Below, piece after piece: positions 8,465-18,853 of a DNA stretch of 44,415 nucleotides (position 1 is its first letter; each line of letters starts with the position of its first letter). A model generated the notes under the pieces. It had not been told where the DNA came from. It saw only the letters and a program-made list of their open reading frames with translations, and ran no database searches. Made by a program: the position numbers and the translations under genes. The DNA is from Xenorhabdus thuongxuanensis (GTDB lineage Bacteria; Pseudomonadota; Gammaproteobacteria; Enterobacterales; Enterobacteriaceae), in assembly GCF_001908095.1 (NCBI RefSeq), contig NZ_MKGR01000028.1:1-44415 (forward strand), given 5' to 3'.

Positions 8465-8488
8465 GATAATAATAACTATTATCATTAT
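8465..8488 (-). promoter_or_regulatory. Fur box
   Basis: Read on the minus strand, GATAATAGTTATTATTATC agrees with the 19-bp Fur consensus at 15 positions, and the repeat extends further upstream. It lies about 19 bases before the receptor start, where Fur with iron would block RNA polymerase. This predicts iron-starvation induction. Confidence 0.8.
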
Positions 8489-8592
8489 GCACTAATGATG
8501 TTCTTTGAACAACTTATCTTTAGGGAGTGTGGAACGAGCAGAGGGGCAAAATGTCAAATAGGGGTAAGATCAAATCGGTTTGATGGCAAGGC

Positions 8593-8628
8593 AAAAAAAC
8601 AAACCCCATTAATTTTGAATGGAGTTTG
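8593..8628 (-). terminator. Intrinsic terminator of talB
   Basis: On the minus strand AAACTCCATT pairs with AATGGGGTTT (one mismatch/wobble) and is followed by G and seven T residues. It lies 64 bases past the talB stop. Confidence 0.8.
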
Positions 8629-8691
8629 TCAGTGCTTCAAGGCGCCCCATGAGTCGCCTTTGTACAAGAAAAAATAGCGTATCGCTTGAGA

Positions 8692-9645
8692 TTACAGCAG
8701 ATCAGCAATCATGCTCTCAAGTTTGCCTTGGTCTACTGCAAACTTACGGATACCTTCTGCCAGTTTTTCAGTTGCCATTGCATCTTGGTGGTGGTTCCAG
8801 TAGAACTCAGCTTCAGTCATTGGCGCTGGACGTTCTTTGGTTTTGCCTTCGTAACCCAGTTTGCGCTCAACTTCACCTTCTGTCTCAGACAGTTCTTTCA
8901 GCAGTGCTGGAGAGATTGTCAGGCGGTCACAGCCTGCCAGTTCCAGAATTTCACCTGAGTTACGGAAACTTGCACCCATAACAACCGTGTTGTAACCGTG
9001 CTCTTTGTAGTACTGATAAATTTCAGAAACAGAAATCACACCTGGATCTTCATGCGGTGCGAATTCTTGCTTGCCACTGTTTGCTTTGTACCAGTCAAGG
9101 ATACGGCCAACAAATGGAGAAATCAGGTAGACACCGGCTTCTGCACAAGCACGTGCTTGGGCAAAGGAGAACAGCAGAGTCAGGTTACAGTTGATGCCTT
9201 CTTTTTCCAGTTGTTCCGCAGCACGGATACCTTGCCAGGTGGAAGCCAGTTTGATCAGGATGCGATCGTTGCTGATGCCCGTTTCGTTGTACAGTTTGAT
9301 CAGACGTTTTGCTTTCGCTACGCTTGCTTCGGTGTCATAAGACAGGCGTGCATCAACTTCAGTGGAGATACGGCCAGGGATCAGTTTCAGAATTTCCAGA
9401 CCAATGTTGACGGCCAATTTATCGCCGGCATCAATAACTTGTTGTTCACGGGAATCGCTTTGACCACGCGCCCATTCAACAGCTTCATCGATCAGTTGGC
9501 GATATTCTGGAATTTGAGCTGCATTCAAAATCAGGGAAGGGTTAGTGGTCGCATCTTGCGGCTGATACAGTTTCATCGCCTCGATATCCCCGGTATCTGC
9601 TACTACTGTTGTCAGTTTACGCAGGGAAGTCAGTTTATCGGTCAT
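8692..9645 (-). CDS. talB: Transaldolase
   Basis: A 317-residue cytoplasmic transaldolase of the non-oxidative pentose phosphate pathway; it moves a dihydroxyacetone unit from sedoheptulose 7-phosphate to glyceraldehyde 3-phosphate. The Schiff-base lysine is Lys132 in [11 protein letters not shown]. Length equals E. coli TalB and the sequence is collinear. It is divergent from yaaA with 171 bases between them, which must hold both promoters. A clear terminator follows. Confidence 0.98.
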   Translation of the reverse strand: MTDKLTSLRKLTTVVADTGDIEAMKLYQPQDATTNPSLILNAAQIPEYRQLIDEAVEWARGQSDSREQQVIDAGDKLAVNIGLEILKLIPGRISTEVDARLSYDTEASVAKAKRLIKLYNETGISNDRILIKLASTWQGIRAAEQLEKEGINCNLTLLFSFAQARACAEAGVYLISPFVGRILDWYKANSGKQEFAPHEDPGVISVSEIYQYYKEHGYNTVVMGASFRNSGEILELAGCDRLTISPALLKELSETEGEVERKLGYEGKTKERPAPMTEAEFYWNHHQDAMATEKLAEGIRKFAVDQGKLESMIADLL

Positions 9646-9816
9646 GTTTAATATCTCATCGTTATACGTAAAATCTTTGGCAACGTTGCCTCGCCATCTT
9701 GTGATAATAACATGGTCAAGCGCGGCTGTAAGGTAGGAAAATTCTATCGCCGAGATTCTCCTCTTTTTATTCTTTTTTGCTAAAGTGAGGGAAGTCTGGA
9801 TTATTAGGAAAAAATA

Positions 9817-10593
9817 ATGCTTATTACTATTTCACCTGCAAAAACACTCGATTATGCAAGTCCACTCGCAACAGAAAAGTTTAGTCAGCCGCTATTACTG
9901 GAGGAATCCCAACAACTGATCGAGGTTTGCCGTACGTTAACACCCGCGCAAATCGGCAGTTTGATGAACATTAGTGATAAGTTGGCGGGACTAAATGCTG
10001 CTCGTTTTGCAGAATGGCAGCCCAATTTCACGCCAGAAAATGCCCGTCAGGCGATTTTGGCATTTAAAGGTGATGTTTATACCGGTATGCAAGCTGAAAC
10101 TTTTTCTGCTGACGATTTTGATTTTGCCCAAACACATTTAAGAATTCTATCTGGCCTGTATGGGGTTTTGCGTCCTCTCGACTTGATGCAGCCTTATCGT
10201 TTGGAAATGGGAATTAAGCTAGAAAATCCACGCGGTAAAGCTCTGTATCAGTTTTGGGGTGATTGTATTACTGAAAACTTAAATACAGCATTGGAACAGC
10301 AAGGTGATAATGTTCTGGTCAATCTGGCATCAGATGAATATTTCAAATCGGTGAACACCAAAAAGCTGGCAGCCAGGATTATCAAACCTGTTTTTCTGGA
10401 TGAAAAAAATGGCAAATACAAGGTCATTAGTTTCTATGCTAAAAAAGCCCGTGGCCTGATGAGCCGTTTTATTATTCAGAACCAATTGACCGATCCAGCA
10501 CAACTGGTGGAGTTCAATTTGGAAGGGTATGCTTTTGATGAATCTCTCTCTAAGGGAGATGAATTGGTGTTTAAGCGTTCTGAACAGAATTAG
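9817..10593 (+). CDS. yaaA: Peroxide stress protein YaaA
   Basis: A 258-residue member of the YaaA/DUF328 family. In E. coli it is OxyR-induced and limits free intracellular iron and DNA damage during peroxide stress. The N-terminus [13 protein letters not shown] and the [11 protein letters not shown] motif near residues 205-215 are diagnostic. Position between talB and the thr operon is as in E. coli. It converges on thrC across a shared hairpin. Confidence 0.96.
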   Translation: MLITISPAKTLDYASPLATEKFSQPLLLEESQQLIEVCRTLTPAQIGSLMNISDKLAGLNAARFAEWQPNFTPENARQAILAFKGDVYTGMQAETFSADDFDFAQTHLRILSGLYGVLRPLDLMQPYRLEMGIKLENPRGKALYQFWGDCITENLNTALEQQGDNVLVNLASDEYFKSVNTKKLAARIIKPVFLDEKNGKYKVISFYAKKARGLMSRFIIQNQLTDPAQLVEFNLEGYAFDESLSKGDELVFKRSEQN

Positions 10594-10637
10594 TTTCTTA
10601 TTGTAACCAATTTTTAGTATATAAGGCCTTGTATGGA

Positions 10638-10667
10638 ATCACTCCACCTATAAATGGGTGGAGTGAT
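10638..10667. terminator. Bidirectional hairpin between yaaA and thrC
   Basis: ATCACTCCACC (10638-10648) pairs with GGTGGAGTGAT (10657-10667), an 11-bp perfect stem between two convergent genes, eleven bases beyond the thrC stop. The T tracts are short on both sides. Confidence 0.7.
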
Positions 10668-10677
10668 AAGTGACGCG

Positions 10678-11970
10678 TTATTTCGATGCCTTTTCCATCA
10701 AAAATTCACGCAATGTTGAGAAATCCGCGGGCATAACGTGGGAAAACACGTCCAGATCTGCACGTTCAGCTAACGCTTGTGGTAAGGACAATGGTTGGCC
10801 GAGTGTTGCTTCGACGCTTTCCTTAAATTTGGCTGGATGAGCAGTACCCAGGAACAAGCCATATTCCCCTTCTTGTAATTGATCACGCAAAACACGATAA
10901 GCGACGGCAGCATGTGGTTCAGTAATATAGCCTTTTGCCGCTAGTTCGCGCATGGTGCTTTGAGTGGTTGCATCATCCACAACGCCGTTTGCCAGTTCAC
11001 TCAGTGCCCAGCCTTTGCGTTTAAACAGTTCTTCAATGCGCGGCCAGTTATTGGGCTGGCTGACATCCATAGCATTGGACAGTGTCGGAATGGTCTGATG
11101 TGGCAGCCACTTACCTTCCGCTAAATAACGAGGAACGGTGTCATTAACATTGGTTGCCGCGATAAAACGTTTTACCGGCAATCCCAGCGATTTTGCCAGT
11201 AGCCCCGCGGTTAAATTACCAAAATTTCCGCTTGGGACGGAAATAACTAATTGTTCACGTTTTTCTGCTGGGATCTGCGCCACGGCTTCAAAGTAATAAC
11301 AGATTTGTGCCAGTAGGCGGCTGATATTAATTGAATTAGCTGAGTTGAGATGTAAAGCCTGTTTCAGTTCTTCGTCATCAAAAGCCTGTTTGACCAATGC
11401 CTGACAAGCATCGAAATCCCCCTTGATAGCAACCGTATGGATATTGCCACCCAAAGTACAGAAGAGTTTTTCCTGCAATGGACTGATCTTGCCTTCGGGA
11501 TAAAGGATCACAACCTGTACGTTATTCAAGCCATAGAAAGCATGGGCAACTGCGGCACCGGTATCACCGGATGTTGCAGTCAAAATAGTGACAGGCTGTT
11601 CTCCTGCAATCTGGGTAAGAATTTGTGCCATGAAACGGCCGCCAAAGTCTTTGAAAGCCAGTGTTGGGCCATGATAAAGCTCCAGTGAAGCGATGTCATC
11701 TTCAACAATCGCTACAGGGGCAGGGAAGACAAACGCATTTTTCACGCGGGCTGCCAATTGTTCTGCGGGAATTTCATCGCCGATAAAAGCAGAGAGAATG
11801 CGTTGACTGCGGCTGACAAAATCCAATTTCAATAACTCATTAATTTCATTACGGCTGAATTCTGGCAAATCCTGTGGAAAAAAGAGGCCTTGCTGTTTAC
11901 CTAACCCTTGTTTTACCGCCTGTGAAAAACTGACCTGCTCGCTGTTGTCTTTTAAGTTATATAATTTCAT
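10678..11970 (-). CDS. thrC: Threonine synthase
   Basis: A 430-residue PLP enzyme that converts O-phosphohomoserine to threonine, the last step of the pathway. The PLP lysine is Lys107 in LAFKDFGG. The start is the ATG at 11970 (MKLYNLKDN); upstream in-frame residues belong to the thrB end and are not conserved. It lies two bases after the thrB stop, so it is the last gene of the thrLABC operon, as in E. coli. Confidence 0.98.
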   Translation of the reverse strand: MKLYNLKDNSEQVSFSQAVKQGLGKQQGLFFPQDLPEFSRNEINELLKLDFVSRSQRILSAFIGDEIPAEQLAARVKNAFVFPAPVAIVEDDIASLELYHGPTLAFKDFGGRFMAQILTQIAGEQPVTILTATSGDTGAAVAHAFYGLNNVQVVILYPEGKISPLQEKLFCTLGGNIHTVAIKGDFDACQALVKQAFDDEELKQALHLNSANSINISRLLAQICYYFEAVAQIPAEKREQLVISVPSGNFGNLTAGLLAKSLGLPVKRFIAATNVNDTVPRYLAEGKWLPHQTIPTLSNAMDVSQPNNWPRIEELFKRKGWALSELANGVVDDATTQSTMRELAAKGYITEPHAAVAYRVLRDQLQEGEYGLFLGTAHPAKFKESVEATLGQPLSLPQALAERADLDVFSHVMPADFSTLREFLMEKASK

Positions 11971-11972
11971 GG

Positions 11973-12905
11973 TTACTTTACCTGTCGTGCGCCTGCGAGA
12001 TCCAGACGGCAAATGTATACAAAGCCTTCATCATTCTGTACGTAATGTTGTTGCAGCCAGTGTGCAACCTCTTCAGCTACAGCCTTTTCATTACAAATTG
12101 CAAAAAGTGTTGGGCCGGAGCCGGAAATGCCGCACGCCAGCGCTCCTAATGTTTTGACTGCATCACGTGCATTGGCAAATCCTGGTAAGAGTTGTGTGCG
12201 ATAAGGTTCTGCCACAACATCTTGCATTAATTTGGTAGCCAGTTCTGATTGCTGAGTGTGACAGGCATGGATAAAACCAGCAAAGTGACGTCCATGCTCA
12301 ATGATGTCCTTACGGGCATAGTGATTGGGCAGGATTGCACGGGCTTCTGCCGTCGATACTTTGATGCCAGGATAAGCCATTACCCACAGCCAATCATCAA
12401 ATGTGGGAACAGGCAGACAGGTGGTCTCTTCCTGAGATAATATTAGTTGCAATCCACCCAAATAGCAGGGAGCGACATTATCATAATGAACACCTCCGGA
12501 AATACGCCCTTCTAATTCTCCCATCATGTCCAGCAACTGGTGTTGGTTAAATGGTCGGTCTGCATATTCATTCAATGCCACTAAACCGGCGACGACAGAG
12601 CAGGCACTGGAGCCTAATCCTGAACCGATCGGCATATTTTTCTCTAATGTCATGGCAACGGGCAGTTCTTTTCCCAACCGTTGACAAAAAAGCTGCCAGC
12701 ATTGGTAGACAATGTTTTGTTTGGGATCGGCAGGTAATTTGCCAACAAATCGCCCTTTATTATTCAGGCTGAAACTTTCAGCTTCACTTACGGAAACACA
12801 ATCTCCAAGTAACGAGCCATCAATGGGAGAAACTGCTGCGCCAAGCACATCAAATCCGACGCCAACGTTCCCGATAGAGGCAGGCGCATAAACCCTGATA
12901 ACCAT
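11973..12905 (-). CDS. thrB: Homoserine kinase
   Basis: A 310-residue GHMP-family kinase that phosphorylates homoserine with ATP. The ATP-binding motif [12 protein letters not shown] is present near residue 90, and the C-terminal [11 protein letters not shown] motif is intact. The start used is the ATG at 12905 ([10 protein letters not shown]); its A is shared with the thrA stop (TAATG), a translational-coupling arrangement. Six extra upstream codons are open but overlap thrA further and are not conserved. Confidence 0.97.
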   Translation of the reverse strand: MVIRVYAPASIGNVGVGFDVLGAAVSPIDGSLLGDCVSVSEAESFSLNNKGRFVGKLPADPKQNIVYQCWQLFCQRLGKELPVAMTLEKNMPIGSGLGSSACSVVAGLVALNEYADRPFNQHQLLDMMGELEGRISGGVHYDNVAPCYLGGLQLILSQEETTCLPVPTFDDWLWVMAYPGIKVSTAEARAILPNHYARKDIIEHGRHFAGFIHACHTQQSELATKLMQDVVAEPYRTQLLPGFANARDAVKTLGALACGISGSGPTLFAICNEKAVAEEVAHWLQQHYVQNDEGFVYICRLDLAGARQVK

Positions 12906-15379
12906 TAAACCCCCAATTTCCATGACAGAGTGCGTAATATATCAGCAAAAACGCCGGCTGCCGTTACATCATTTCCTGCGCCATAACCACGCAATACCAG
13001 CGGAATGGGTTGATAATAACGGGTGTAGAAAGCCAGAGCGTTTTCGCCATTCTTGACTTTATAAAGTGGATCATTGCCATCAACAGAGACAATTTTCACT
13101 GTACAACGGCCTTGCTCAATTAAGCCAACATAACGCAAGACTTTCCCTTGTTCTGTGGCTTGTTCCGCACGTTGGCTAAATTCCTGATCCAGTTGCGGTA
13201 AACGTTGCAGGAAACTGTCAACTTCGCCACTGGCGTCGAACGATATGGGTAAAACAGGTTCGACATGAATATCTTCTAGTTCCAGTTCATAACCCGCCTC
13301 GCGCGCTAAAATCAGCAGCTTTCGAGCAACATCCATGCCAGAGAGATCATCGCGTGGATCGGGTTCAGTAAAGCCTTTCTCTTTGGCTAGCATGGTCGCT
13401 TGTGACAGCGTCATACCTTCATCCAGCATACCGAAAATATAGGATAGAGAACCCGACAGGATGCCACTGAACTGCACTAATTCATCACCGGCATTAAGCA
13501 GATTTTGTAAGTTTTCGATAACCGGCAATCCAGCCCCTACGTTAGTGTCATACAGGAACTTACGTTTCGATTTTTCTGCGGCCTGACGGATTTGGCGATA
13601 ATAAGCCATTGATAAAGTATTGGCTTTTTTATTTGGTGTGACAACGTTAAAGCCATCGCTGAGGAAGCTCGCATACTGTTCCGCAATCGACTGATTGGAA
13701 GTACAGTCCACAATGACTGGATTCAGGAGATGGTACTCTTTTTCAAGGCGGATCAGACGACTCAAGCTAAAAGGCTCAGTTGCTTCTGAAAGTGCCTGCT
13801 GCCAGTTATCTAAACAGATGCCTTGCACATCAGTCAATAAAGCGCGGGAATTGGCAATACCACAGACGCGCAAATCGATATGTTTCTGTTTGAGCCAGGT
13901 TTGCTGACGACGTATTTGCTCGATCAACGCACTTCCTACACCACCCACACCGACAACAAAGACCTCAACAACTTGAGCGGTATTAAACAGCATTTGATGG
14001 CAGAGACGAACAGCCGTAGTCGCGGCATCATTTTCAATGACGGCGGAAATGGAACGTTCGGAAGAGCCTTGCGCAATAGCAATGATGTTGATATTGGCGC
14101 GTGTTAATGCGGAAAAAAAGCGGGCAGAAGTCCCTGGCTGAGTACGCATACCATCGCCAACGACAGAAATAATGGCAAGATTGTCGATAGCGTCGATGGG
14201 ATCAAGCACACCATCTTTCAGCTCCAGATAAAATTCTTCTGTCAGTGCCTTCTGGGTTTTTGCCAATTCTTTTTGTGGTACACAGAAGCTGATGCTGTAT
14301 TCTGATGAGGACTGCGTGATTAATACAACGGAAATACCTTTGCGTGACATGACGGAAAAGATCCGTGCCGCCATCCCGACCATACCTTTCATTCCAGGAC
14401 CGGAAACGTTGAACATCGCCATATGATTCAGATTGGTAATGCCCTTAATCGGCATGTCTTGATCTTTTTGTCCACCATCAATGAGTGCATCACCAATAAA
14501 AGTACCAGGCACATCGGGATTGGCCGTATTTTTTATCAGGCAAGGGATTTGAAACTGGGCAATCGGGGCGATAGTACGGGGATGAAGGACTTTTGCACCG
14601 AAATAAGACAATTCCATCGCTTCTTGGTATGACAGACTTTTTAGCAAACGTGCATCTTTCACCGCCCTTGGGTCACAAGTATAGACACCGTCTACATCAG
14701 TCCAGATTTCGCAACAATCTGCACGCAGGCATGCTGCCAATACTGCGGCTGAATAGTCAGAGCCGTTGCGTCCCAACACGACTAATTCGCCATTTTCATT
14801 TCCCGCAGTGAAACCAGCCATCAGGATGATGTGGTCAGCAGGAATGTTGAGTGCTGCAATGCGTTTGGAAGATTCATGGATATCGACGGTGGATTCGAGA
14901 CAATGCCCATGCGCCAAAAGGTTTTCGACCGGATCAATGACAGTCACTTTATGACCACGAGCCTGTAGCACGGATTCCATGATGGAAACCGACAGTTTTT
15001 CACCACGACAGATCAGAGATGCATTAATGCTATCTGGGCATTGTTTTAACAAAGAAATGCCGTGCAGAGTCTGTTTAAGGTTGGCAAGTTCACGCTCTAC
15101 TAGCCCTTTCAGGCGTTCATAATCAAACCCTGGTTGTTGTGCTTTCAATCCTGATAGTAGTTCAGCAAAGATTTGGGTAGCATCGCTCATATTGGAAACA
15201 ATATCTTGCCCAGCAACCGTTTTTTCAATCATTGCTACCAGATGGTTTGTGATTTTTGCTGGTGCAGAGAGCACTAAGGCAACTTGCCCAAGGGATAACT
15301 CATTCTCGGCGATATCTGCAACGCTCAGTACACGCTGGTGATTCGCAACGGAAGTTCCGCCAAATTTCAATACTCGCAT
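12905..15379 (-). CDS. thrA: Bifunctional aspartokinase I / homoserine dehydrogenase I
   Basis: An 824-residue fused enzyme for the first and third steps from aspartate to threonine. The aspartokinase domain opens with [11 protein letters not shown]; two ACT-type regulatory segments follow at about 315-460 (feedback inhibition by threonine in the E. coli enzyme); the NAD(P)-binding [12 protein letters not shown] near residue 467 begins the dehydrogenase, with the conserved [10 protein letters not shown] and [10 protein letters not shown] motifs. Length is close to E. coli ThrA (820). AGGAG lies nine bases before the start. First structural gene of the operon, behind the attenuator. Confidence 0.98.
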   Translation of the reverse strand: MRVLKFGGTSVANHQRVLSVADIAENELSLGQVALVLSAPAKITNHLVAMIEKTVAGQDIVSNMSDATQIFAELLSGLKAQQPGFDYERLKGLVERELANLKQTLHGISLLKQCPDSINASLICRGEKLSVSIMESVLQARGHKVTVIDPVENLLAHGHCLESTVDIHESSKRIAALNIPADHIILMAGFTAGNENGELVVLGRNGSDYSAAVLAACLRADCCEIWTDVDGVYTCDPRAVKDARLLKSLSYQEAMELSYFGAKVLHPRTIAPIAQFQIPCLIKNTANPDVPGTFIGDALIDGGQKDQDMPIKGITNLNHMAMFNVSGPGMKGMVGMAARIFSVMSRKGISVVLITQSSSEYSISFCVPQKELAKTQKALTEEFYLELKDGVLDPIDAIDNLAIISVVGDGMRTQPGTSARFFSALTRANINIIAIAQGSSERSISAVIENDAATTAVRLCHQMLFNTAQVVEVFVVGVGGVGSALIEQIRRQQTWLKQKHIDLRVCGIANSRALLTDVQGICLDNWQQALSEATEPFSLSRLIRLEKEYHLLNPVIVDCTSNQSIAEQYASFLSDGFNVVTPNKKANTLSMAYYRQIRQAAEKSKRKFLYDTNVGAGLPVIENLQNLLNAGDELVQFSGILSGSLSYIFGMLDEGMTLSQATMLAKEKGFTEPDPRDDLSGMDVARKLLILAREAGYELELEDIHVEPVLPISFDASGEVDSFLQRLPQLDQEFSQRAEQATEQGKVLRYVGLIEQGRCTVKIVSVDGNDPLYKVKNGENALAFYTRYYQPIPLVLRGYGAGNDVTAAGVFADILRTLSWKLGV

Positions 15380-15404
15380 TAACGTTCTTCTCCTGATTTC
15401 TGTC

Positions 15405-15438
15405 CAAAAAAAAGCCCGTATCTTGTGGGATACGGGCT
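15405..15438 (-). terminator. thr operon attenuator terminator
   Basis: On the minus strand AGCCCGTATC pairs with GATACGGGCT (10 bp) and is followed by eight or more T residues. It sits between thrL and thrA. The leader's early CAGCCCG and late CGGGCTGA segments can also pair, giving an alternative fold that includes the end of the leader coding region. Confidence 0.9.
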
Positions 15439-15461
15439 CATTGTCGTTTTATGTGTATGCG

Positions 15462-15563
15462 TCAGCCCGCACCGCAACTCATGGTTCCGGTGGTAATCGT
15501 GGTTGTAGTAATGGTTATAGTGGTGTTTGCAAGAACCATTTTTTTCGGGCTGATGTGGTGCAT
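15462..15563 (-). CDS. thrL: thr operon leader peptide
   Basis: A 33-residue leader peptide with a dense run of Thr and Ile codons (NTTITITTTTITTGT, residues 13-27) ahead of the attenuator. Charged tRNA-Thr and tRNA-Ile levels decide ribosome stalling here and thus read-through into thrABC. The start at 15563 has AGGA five bases upstream. An internal Met at residue 9 is possible but lacks such a site. It is longer than the 21-residue E. coli peptide, with an N-terminal MHHISPKK extension and a SCGAG tail. Confidence 0.9.
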   Translation of the reverse strand: MHHISPKKMVLANTTITITTTTITTGTMSCGAG

Positions 15564-15603
15564 AGTTTCCTGTCTGTCTTTTTAATTCGCTTGACCCCCT
15601 ATT

Positions 15604-15632
15604 GGTTAAATTAAATTGTGGTCAATGTCAAA
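15604..15632 (-). promoter_or_regulatory. thr operon promoter
   Basis: On the minus strand TTGACA (-35), a 17-base spacer and TAACCA (-10) match the layout of the E. coli thr promoter, whose -10 region also reads TTTAACCAATA. It lies about 40 bases before the leader start. Confidence 0.75.
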
Positions 15633-16225
15633 TATTTTTTATGGAGAAAGAAGAAAAAAACGTCATTTTCCGTATCGAAATTATTCAAAATATAGCCCAA
15701 ATGACAAATCATTATTTGGTTAGTCAGGCTATTTATTAGCATTTAATTTTGCAAAAAACATATTTTGTAATTATTTTATCTTTATGATAAAAACGTATCA
15801 TCTGGATATTTTAGTGTCGAATGAATTTCTGCAAGTGTTCACGATACTCCAATACCTATTAACATAATTTATTCAATTTAATAACAAATGGCCTAGATTA
15901 AAATTAACAATTACAATTAATGTTAACGTGCTACAATTGATTTTGATATGTATCAACAAAAGTTAGTTTTTTTAGAAGGCAAATGCATTACTAGCTGTTA
16001 TATTGCTGTTAATAGACTAATATAGAAGCCTCGTTTAAATCGGGTTTTTTCGGGTATGTACCCTCTAGGAAAGCGACGCTAGCTTTTAGCGTAAAACATA
16101 TCAAAACATTTATTTCGGGCATAAGCTGGTTTTCTGTTACTCAGAACAAGATCAGCATATTTTCTTTTAATAATAACAGCTTGTGTCATACAGATTCTGT
16201 TTTTTAGCGATTTTAGGTAGCAACC
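15633..16225. other. Long AT-rich gap before arcA with small hairpins
   Basis: No gene is recognisable. The right half carries GGGTA-TG-TACCC at 16052-16063 and ACGCTA/TAGCGT at 16076-16092, about 135 bases before arcA, so part of it is probably the arcA leader and promoter region. The left half flanks the thr promoter. Confidence 0.4.
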
Positions 16226-16942
16226 ATGCAAACCCCGCACATTTTGATTGTTGAAGACGAAATTGTCACACGTAATACCCTTAAGAGTATTTTTGAAGCG
16301 GAAGGGTATGTTGTTTATGAAGCCAATGATGGTTCAGAAATGCACAATATTCTGTCAGATAACGATATCAATTTAGTCATTATGGATATCAATCTGCCAG
16401 GTAAAAATGGGTTACTGCTTGCTCGTGAATTACGTGAGCAGGCAAATGTTGCGTTGATGTTCTTAACAGGCCGTGATAATGAAGTGGACAAAATTCTTGG
16501 TCTCGAAATCGGTGCTGATGATTATATAACTAAGCCATTTAACCCACGCGAATTAACCATCCGTGCACGTAATTTGCTTTCGCGGACAATGAACCTGAGT
16601 CATCCAGGTGAAGAGCGCCGCCAAGTTGAAAGTTATAAATTCAATGGATGGGAGCTGGATATCAATAGCCGTTCTTTGGTTAGCCCGATGGGAGATCATT
16701 ACAAACTGCCGCGTAGCGAATTCCGTGCGATGCTCCATTTCTGTGAGAATCCAGGAAAAATCCAAACCCGTGCAGAATTGTTGAAAAAAATGACGGGCCG
16801 CGAACTGAAACCTCACGATCGTACTGTTGATGTAACTATTCGCCGTATTCGTAAACATTTCGAATCGATACCAGATACTTCAGAAATCATTGCGACTATC
16901 CACGGTGAAGGTTACCGTTTCTGTGGTGATTTAGAAGAATGA
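16226..16942 (+). CDS. arcA: Aerobic respiration control response regulator
   Basis: A 238-residue OmpR-type response regulator that, once phosphorylated by the ArcB sensor under low oxygen, represses respiratory and TCA-cycle genes. The receiver domain has the acidic pair in IVEDE (10-12), the phospho-acceptor Asp54 in IMDINLPG and the conserved Lys in TKPFNP. A winged-helix DNA-binding domain fills 130-238 with the [14 protein letters not shown] recognition region. Length and sequence match E. coli ArcA. No arcB partner is in the window, which is normal. Confidence 0.98.
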   Translation: MQTPHILIVEDEIVTRNTLKSIFEAEGYVVYEANDGSEMHNILSDNDINLVIMDINLPGKNGLLLARELREQANVALMFLTGRDNEVDKILGLEIGADDYITKPFNPRELTIRARNLLSRTMNLSHPGEERRQVESYKFNGWELDINSRSLVSPMGDHYKLPRSEFRAMLHFCENPGKIQTRAELLKKMTGRELKPHDRTVDVTIRRIRKHFESIPDTSEIIATIHGEGYRFCGDLEE

Positions 16943-16987
16943 TTGATACCTTTTTATAGGTATATATTCTACATAGCGTATCTGTCA

Positions 16988-17022
16988 AAAAGCCCTGTAT
17001 GTCTTATGGCATTAGGGCTTTT
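16988..17022. terminator. Bidirectional terminator between arcA and creA
   Basis: AAAAGCCCT (16988-16996) pairs with AGGGCTTTT (17014-17022). The A and T runs in the stem give a T-rich exit in both directions between these convergent genes. Confidence 0.85.
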
Positions 17023-17052
17023 CAGTCGGTGCTTGCCTCAGTGATGAGTTAG

Positions 17053-17529
17053 TTACTCTTTCCACGGCATAATCGGTACAGCACTGATTGCATTTTTAGG
17101 GGAACCATCGATCACTTTGTCAGAATAAGTTAAATAAATTAGTGAATTACGATTTGGGTCATAGAAGCGTACAACCTGCAATTTTTTAAATACCAAAGAA
17201 GTGCGTTTTTGGAAGACGACTTGTCCTTTCTTGGCGGATTTTTTTATCTTATCTGCTAATTCGATCGGGCCAACTTGTTGGCAGGATATGGCTGCATCAG
17301 ATGTATCTTCTGCCAATCCCAATCCTCCTTTGAGCCCTCCAGTTTTGGCTCTGCTCAGATAACAGGTGACATTTTTAACGTCAGGGTCATCAAAAGCTTC
17401 TATCACTATCTTGTTATCAGGGCCAAAAAGTTTGAATACTGTGTCAACAGAACCGATTTCTTCAGCATGCAGGAGCACAGGAGAAAAGAGTAAGGTAGCT
17501 GCTATCACTATTTTCTTCATTGTTGCCAT
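17053..17529 (-). CDS. creA: Periplasmic protein CreA
   Basis: A 158-residue exported protein of the CreA family (about 157 in E. coli), biochemical role unknown. It begins with a signal peptide ending near [16 protein letters not shown] and the [15 protein letters not shown] segment are family hallmarks. The start at 17529 (MATMKK) was chosen because the residues upstream are not conserved; MKK three codons later is equally possible. The creBCD signalling genes that accompany creA in E. coli are absent here: arcA follows directly on the other side. Confidence 0.92.
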   Translation of the reverse strand: MATMKKIVIAATLLFSPVLLHAEEIGSVDTVFKLFGPDNKIVIEAFDDPDVKNVTCYLSRAKTGGLKGGLGLAEDTSDAAISCQQVGPIELADKIKKSAKKGQVVFQKRTSLVFKKLQVVRFYDPNRNSLIYLTYSDKVIDGSPKNAISAVPIMPWKE

Positions 17530-17971
17530 ATTTAAGTCCACTTGAATTAAATAAATACAGTGAAAATATCTATCATTCACATATAATGTAATGCAATAAA
17601 TTTAATTAAATCATTTCCACCGTGAATGTATCTGTAGTGAAAAATTGCGGCATTATAGCTGAATATGCCCACAAAACGAGTAAGTAATGGTCTTTAGAAA
17701 GTTACGCCATTGGAATTAGGTTGGCATTCAGTACGGCAATAGTAAATGTATTTTTTATTATAGTTCAAAGTATTAATTTATTTTCCAAGACAATGCTTGA
17801 CATATTACCAATTCTAATAATAATTTATTCCAAGAAAAAGCTTGTTTAATTCATTGATGGTTTGTTGATAACATCAATGTAACAATCAATATGCCTAAAT
17901 GGAATAATCTTGGCATAAGTCGTTTTACATTTATATGATTTTCTTTTTGTCTTAATGACTGAGGGAGATGT
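17530..17971. other. Gap between divergent creA and rob
   Basis: About 440 AT-rich bases with no recognisable gene. It must contain both promoters. I could not pick a convincing MarA/Rob-type binding site by eye. Confidence 0.3.
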
Positions 17972-18853
17972 ATGGATCAAACCAACATCATTCGAGACTT
18001 GCTGCATTGGGTGGATAATAATCTGGATCGTCCATTGTCTCTTGATAACGTTGCAGCAAAAGCAGGTTACTCCAAATGGCACTTGCAGCGCATGTTCAAG
18101 GAGGTAACAGGCCAGGCAATAGGTTCTTATATCCGTGCGAGAAGATTATCCAAAGCCGCCGTTGCATTACGTTTAACCAGCCGTCCCATCTTGGACATTG
18201 CTTTGCAATATCGCTTTGATTCTCAGCAAACTTTTACAAGAGCTTTCAAAAAGCAATTTGACCGAACGCCAGCAGCCTATCGTCGAAGCGAAGAGTGGTG
18301 CGCAAAAGGAATATGTCCTCCCATTTTGCTGGATAACAAACCTCTGCCAGAGCACAAATTTGTTACATTGGAAGAGAAGCTACTTATCGGCACTGAGCAT
18401 ACTTGTAGTTATACGCTTGAGCAGTGGTCAGAAGATTGCAAGAATATGCGTCATGAGTTTTGGATTAACTATCTACAGGATGCTGAGGTATTACCACCAA
18501 GACTTTATGGATTACACCATACGACCCTCTGTATGGAGAGAGAAGATGAACAGACAGTGTTCTATACCACAGCTATAGAACCAGAATATGCTACCTTTGA
18601 TACCAAAGATAGCCGTCCAGTTGTCTTGCCGAGCGGGGATTATATTTCATTCAGTTATTTTGGTGATAAAGATCAATTACAAGAGTTTCTCTTTACCGTT
18701 TATGGTGTCTGTCTGCCAACATTAAACATAACTCGCAGAAAGGGATACGATGTCGAGCGATATTACCTCACTAATCTTGAATGGAAAAATTTTGGGGATG
18801 AGACACAAAATCATATTGTGGAATTTGAGTATCTCATCCCAATTGAGCGCTAA
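17972..18853 (+). CDS. rob: AraC-family regulator Rob
   Basis: A 293-residue regulator (E. coli 289) of the MarA/SoxS/Rob group, controlling tolerance to organic solvents, bile, drugs and oxidative stress. The N-terminal 105 residues hold both helix-turn-helix motifs (DNVAAKAGYSKWHLQRMFKE and ILDIALQYRFDSQQTFTRAF), nearly identical to E. coli Rob. The rest is the GyrI-like effector-binding domain. GAGGGAG lies just before the start. Its stop overlaps that of gpmB on the opposite strand, as it also sits beside gpmB in E. coli. Confidence 0.96.
   Translation: MDQTNIIRDLLHWVDNNLDRPLSLDNVAAKAGYSKWHLQRMFKEVTGQAIGSYIRARRLSKAAVALRLTSRPILDIALQYRFDSQQTFTRAFKKQFDRTPAAYRRSEEWCAKGICPPILLDNKPLPEHKFVTLEEKLLIGTEHTCSYTLEQWSEDCKNMRHEFWINYLQDAEVLPPRLYGLHHTTLCMEREDEQTVFYTTAIEPEYATFDTKDSRPVVLPSGDYISFSYFGDKDQLQEFLFTVYGVCLPTLNITRRKGYDVERYYLTNLEWKNFGDETQNHIVEFEYLIPIER

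Noticed and set aside
8447-8485. Upstream in-frame ATG of the TonB receptor (MIIVIIINKC extension)
   Set aside because: It lies inside the Fur box and destroys the otherwise clean signal peptide start.
8998-9651. Long open frame opposite talB
   Set aside because: It is the antisense shadow of a highly conserved gene, without family features or a ribosome site.
13695-14954. Several open frames opposite thrA
   Set aside because: All are antisense shadows of the thrA coding sequence.
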